Source: Euglena gracilis
Lineage: Eukaryota; Euglenida; Euglenophyceae; Euglenales
DNA: 64,000 nt
Direction: 5' to 3'
NCBI GenBank assembly: GCA_039621445.1
Contig: CP154955.1
Span: 39,874,426 to 39,938,425 of the forward strand
Both the position numbers and the translations under genes were made by a program. Shown in pieces: positions 63,410 to 64,000 of this stretch. Below the pieces are notes generated by a model, which did no database searches, was not told the origin of the DNA, and saw only the letters and a program-made list of their open reading frames with translations. Positions within the stretch are counted from its first letter, which is position 1. Every line of letters starts with the position of its first letter.

Positions 63410-64000
63410 CGGCGCTGGGCACGCGTGACTGCATGACCACAGGCATTTGCTGTGTATTTCTCGCTGGTCGCACATACCTCATTTCCCTCCCCACCCACCT
63501 GGCCACGCTGACATGCCCCTTTGGGTGCAGCACCAGAGTTCATTGGCGGTTGATAATTGCATCTTTCTTGCATTTGTTGCATTTTGACTCACCCTTTGTG
63601 ATTTGGGAAATGCCAAAAGTTATTATTTACCTCCGCAATAATCTTAAGTTTGCTGGCACGCAAGAAATGCAGCACACAGCACATACAACGCGATGCAGGA
63701 TTAAAAGCTTGCATAAAGCGGAAGTCGAAACCTAGAACACGGAACCCTTAGCTATCCATTTTGAAACCCACCCCCAATCGTGAGTAGGGGTTCCTGACAC
63801 TCCCCGGACCCAGGTATCGGTGTGGCAGACAAGTGGGACTGATGACATTATTGGCCCCACCGGGGGGGGGGGGAGGGAGGGGTCCCGGTAGCATGAGGCT
63901 GCCTGAGATTTTTCCACAAAGAGGTGTGCAGCTCAAAACAAACCGATTGCAAAAAACGAAAAGTCAGACAATTTATCATCTTGAAGTGAACTCTTGGGAC
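63410..64000. other. 3' flank, no gene seen
   Basis: A/T-leaning sequence with one C/G-run block at 63858-63880 (CCACC then G11). No coding signal; ORFs here are short. Confidence 0.4.

Noticed and set aside
1-64000. tRNA, rRNA, spliced-leader RNA or prokaryotic operon features
   Set aside because: I looked for cloverleaf-like and conserved rRNA stretches, and for a spliced-leader/5S unit, and saw none. Intron-split genes rule out bacterial operons.

Overview
This is eukaryotic nuclear DNA from a repeat-rich, gene-poor genome. The real coding sequence lies in short GC-rich exons of about 40-210 nt, spread through long introns full of homopolymer C/G runs, A/T palindromes and non-autonomous elements. 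Most long ORFs here are low-complexity artefacts. The best clue to the organism is intron structure. Several introns that reading frame and homology force on us do not start with GT. They carry CAG at +4 to +6 and CTG at -8 to -6, and the two ends pair with each other (for example 46279-46372, 46463-46693, 6342-6868, 6972-7779, 57309-57791). That is the published signature of euglenid nonconventional introns, and they sit beside ordinary GT-AG introns in the same genes. I therefore infer a euglenid (Euglenophyceae-type) genome; no species is claimed.

Layout. 0-4 kb: an unassigned ORF, then a decayed retroelement with a gag-like ORF and a C5 DNA methyltransferase-like domain. 4-10 kb: palindromic C/G-run elements and a broken hAT transposase gene (BED finger, RNase-H-like core, dimerisation domain), interrupted by two nonconventional introns, a GT-AG intron, a CAGGG-ended MITE and C/G-run elements. 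10-19.9 kb: repeats plus a minus-strand retropepsin fragment. 19.9-23.3 kb: exons of an exostosin-like glycosyltransferase. 23.3-30 kb: dispersed repeats, GCGCA palindromes, a 161-bp tandem array and a G/C-rich block. 30-38.7 kb: several plausible but unassigned plus-strand exons. 38.8-41.4 kb: two well-bounded MITEs and a microsatellite.

41.8-63.4 kb holds three plus-strand genes in tandem: a FIBP orthologue (41847-46903), a TraB-domain (TRABD family) gene (about 47.4 or 48.1 to 57.9 kb) and a probable reticulon-domain gene (59.2-63.4 kb). These are unrelated housekeeping functions; I see no operon-like logic.

The most interesting pattern is mobile-element biology. At least five elements have CAGGG-type inverted ends, three of them with clear 8-bp target duplications and one with a near match. 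One lies in a transposase exon exactly where removing the element plus one duplication restores the frame, and its ends look like those of the nonconventional introns. A second class of C/G-run palindromes carries a different private terminal motif at each locus, identical at both ends of that element.
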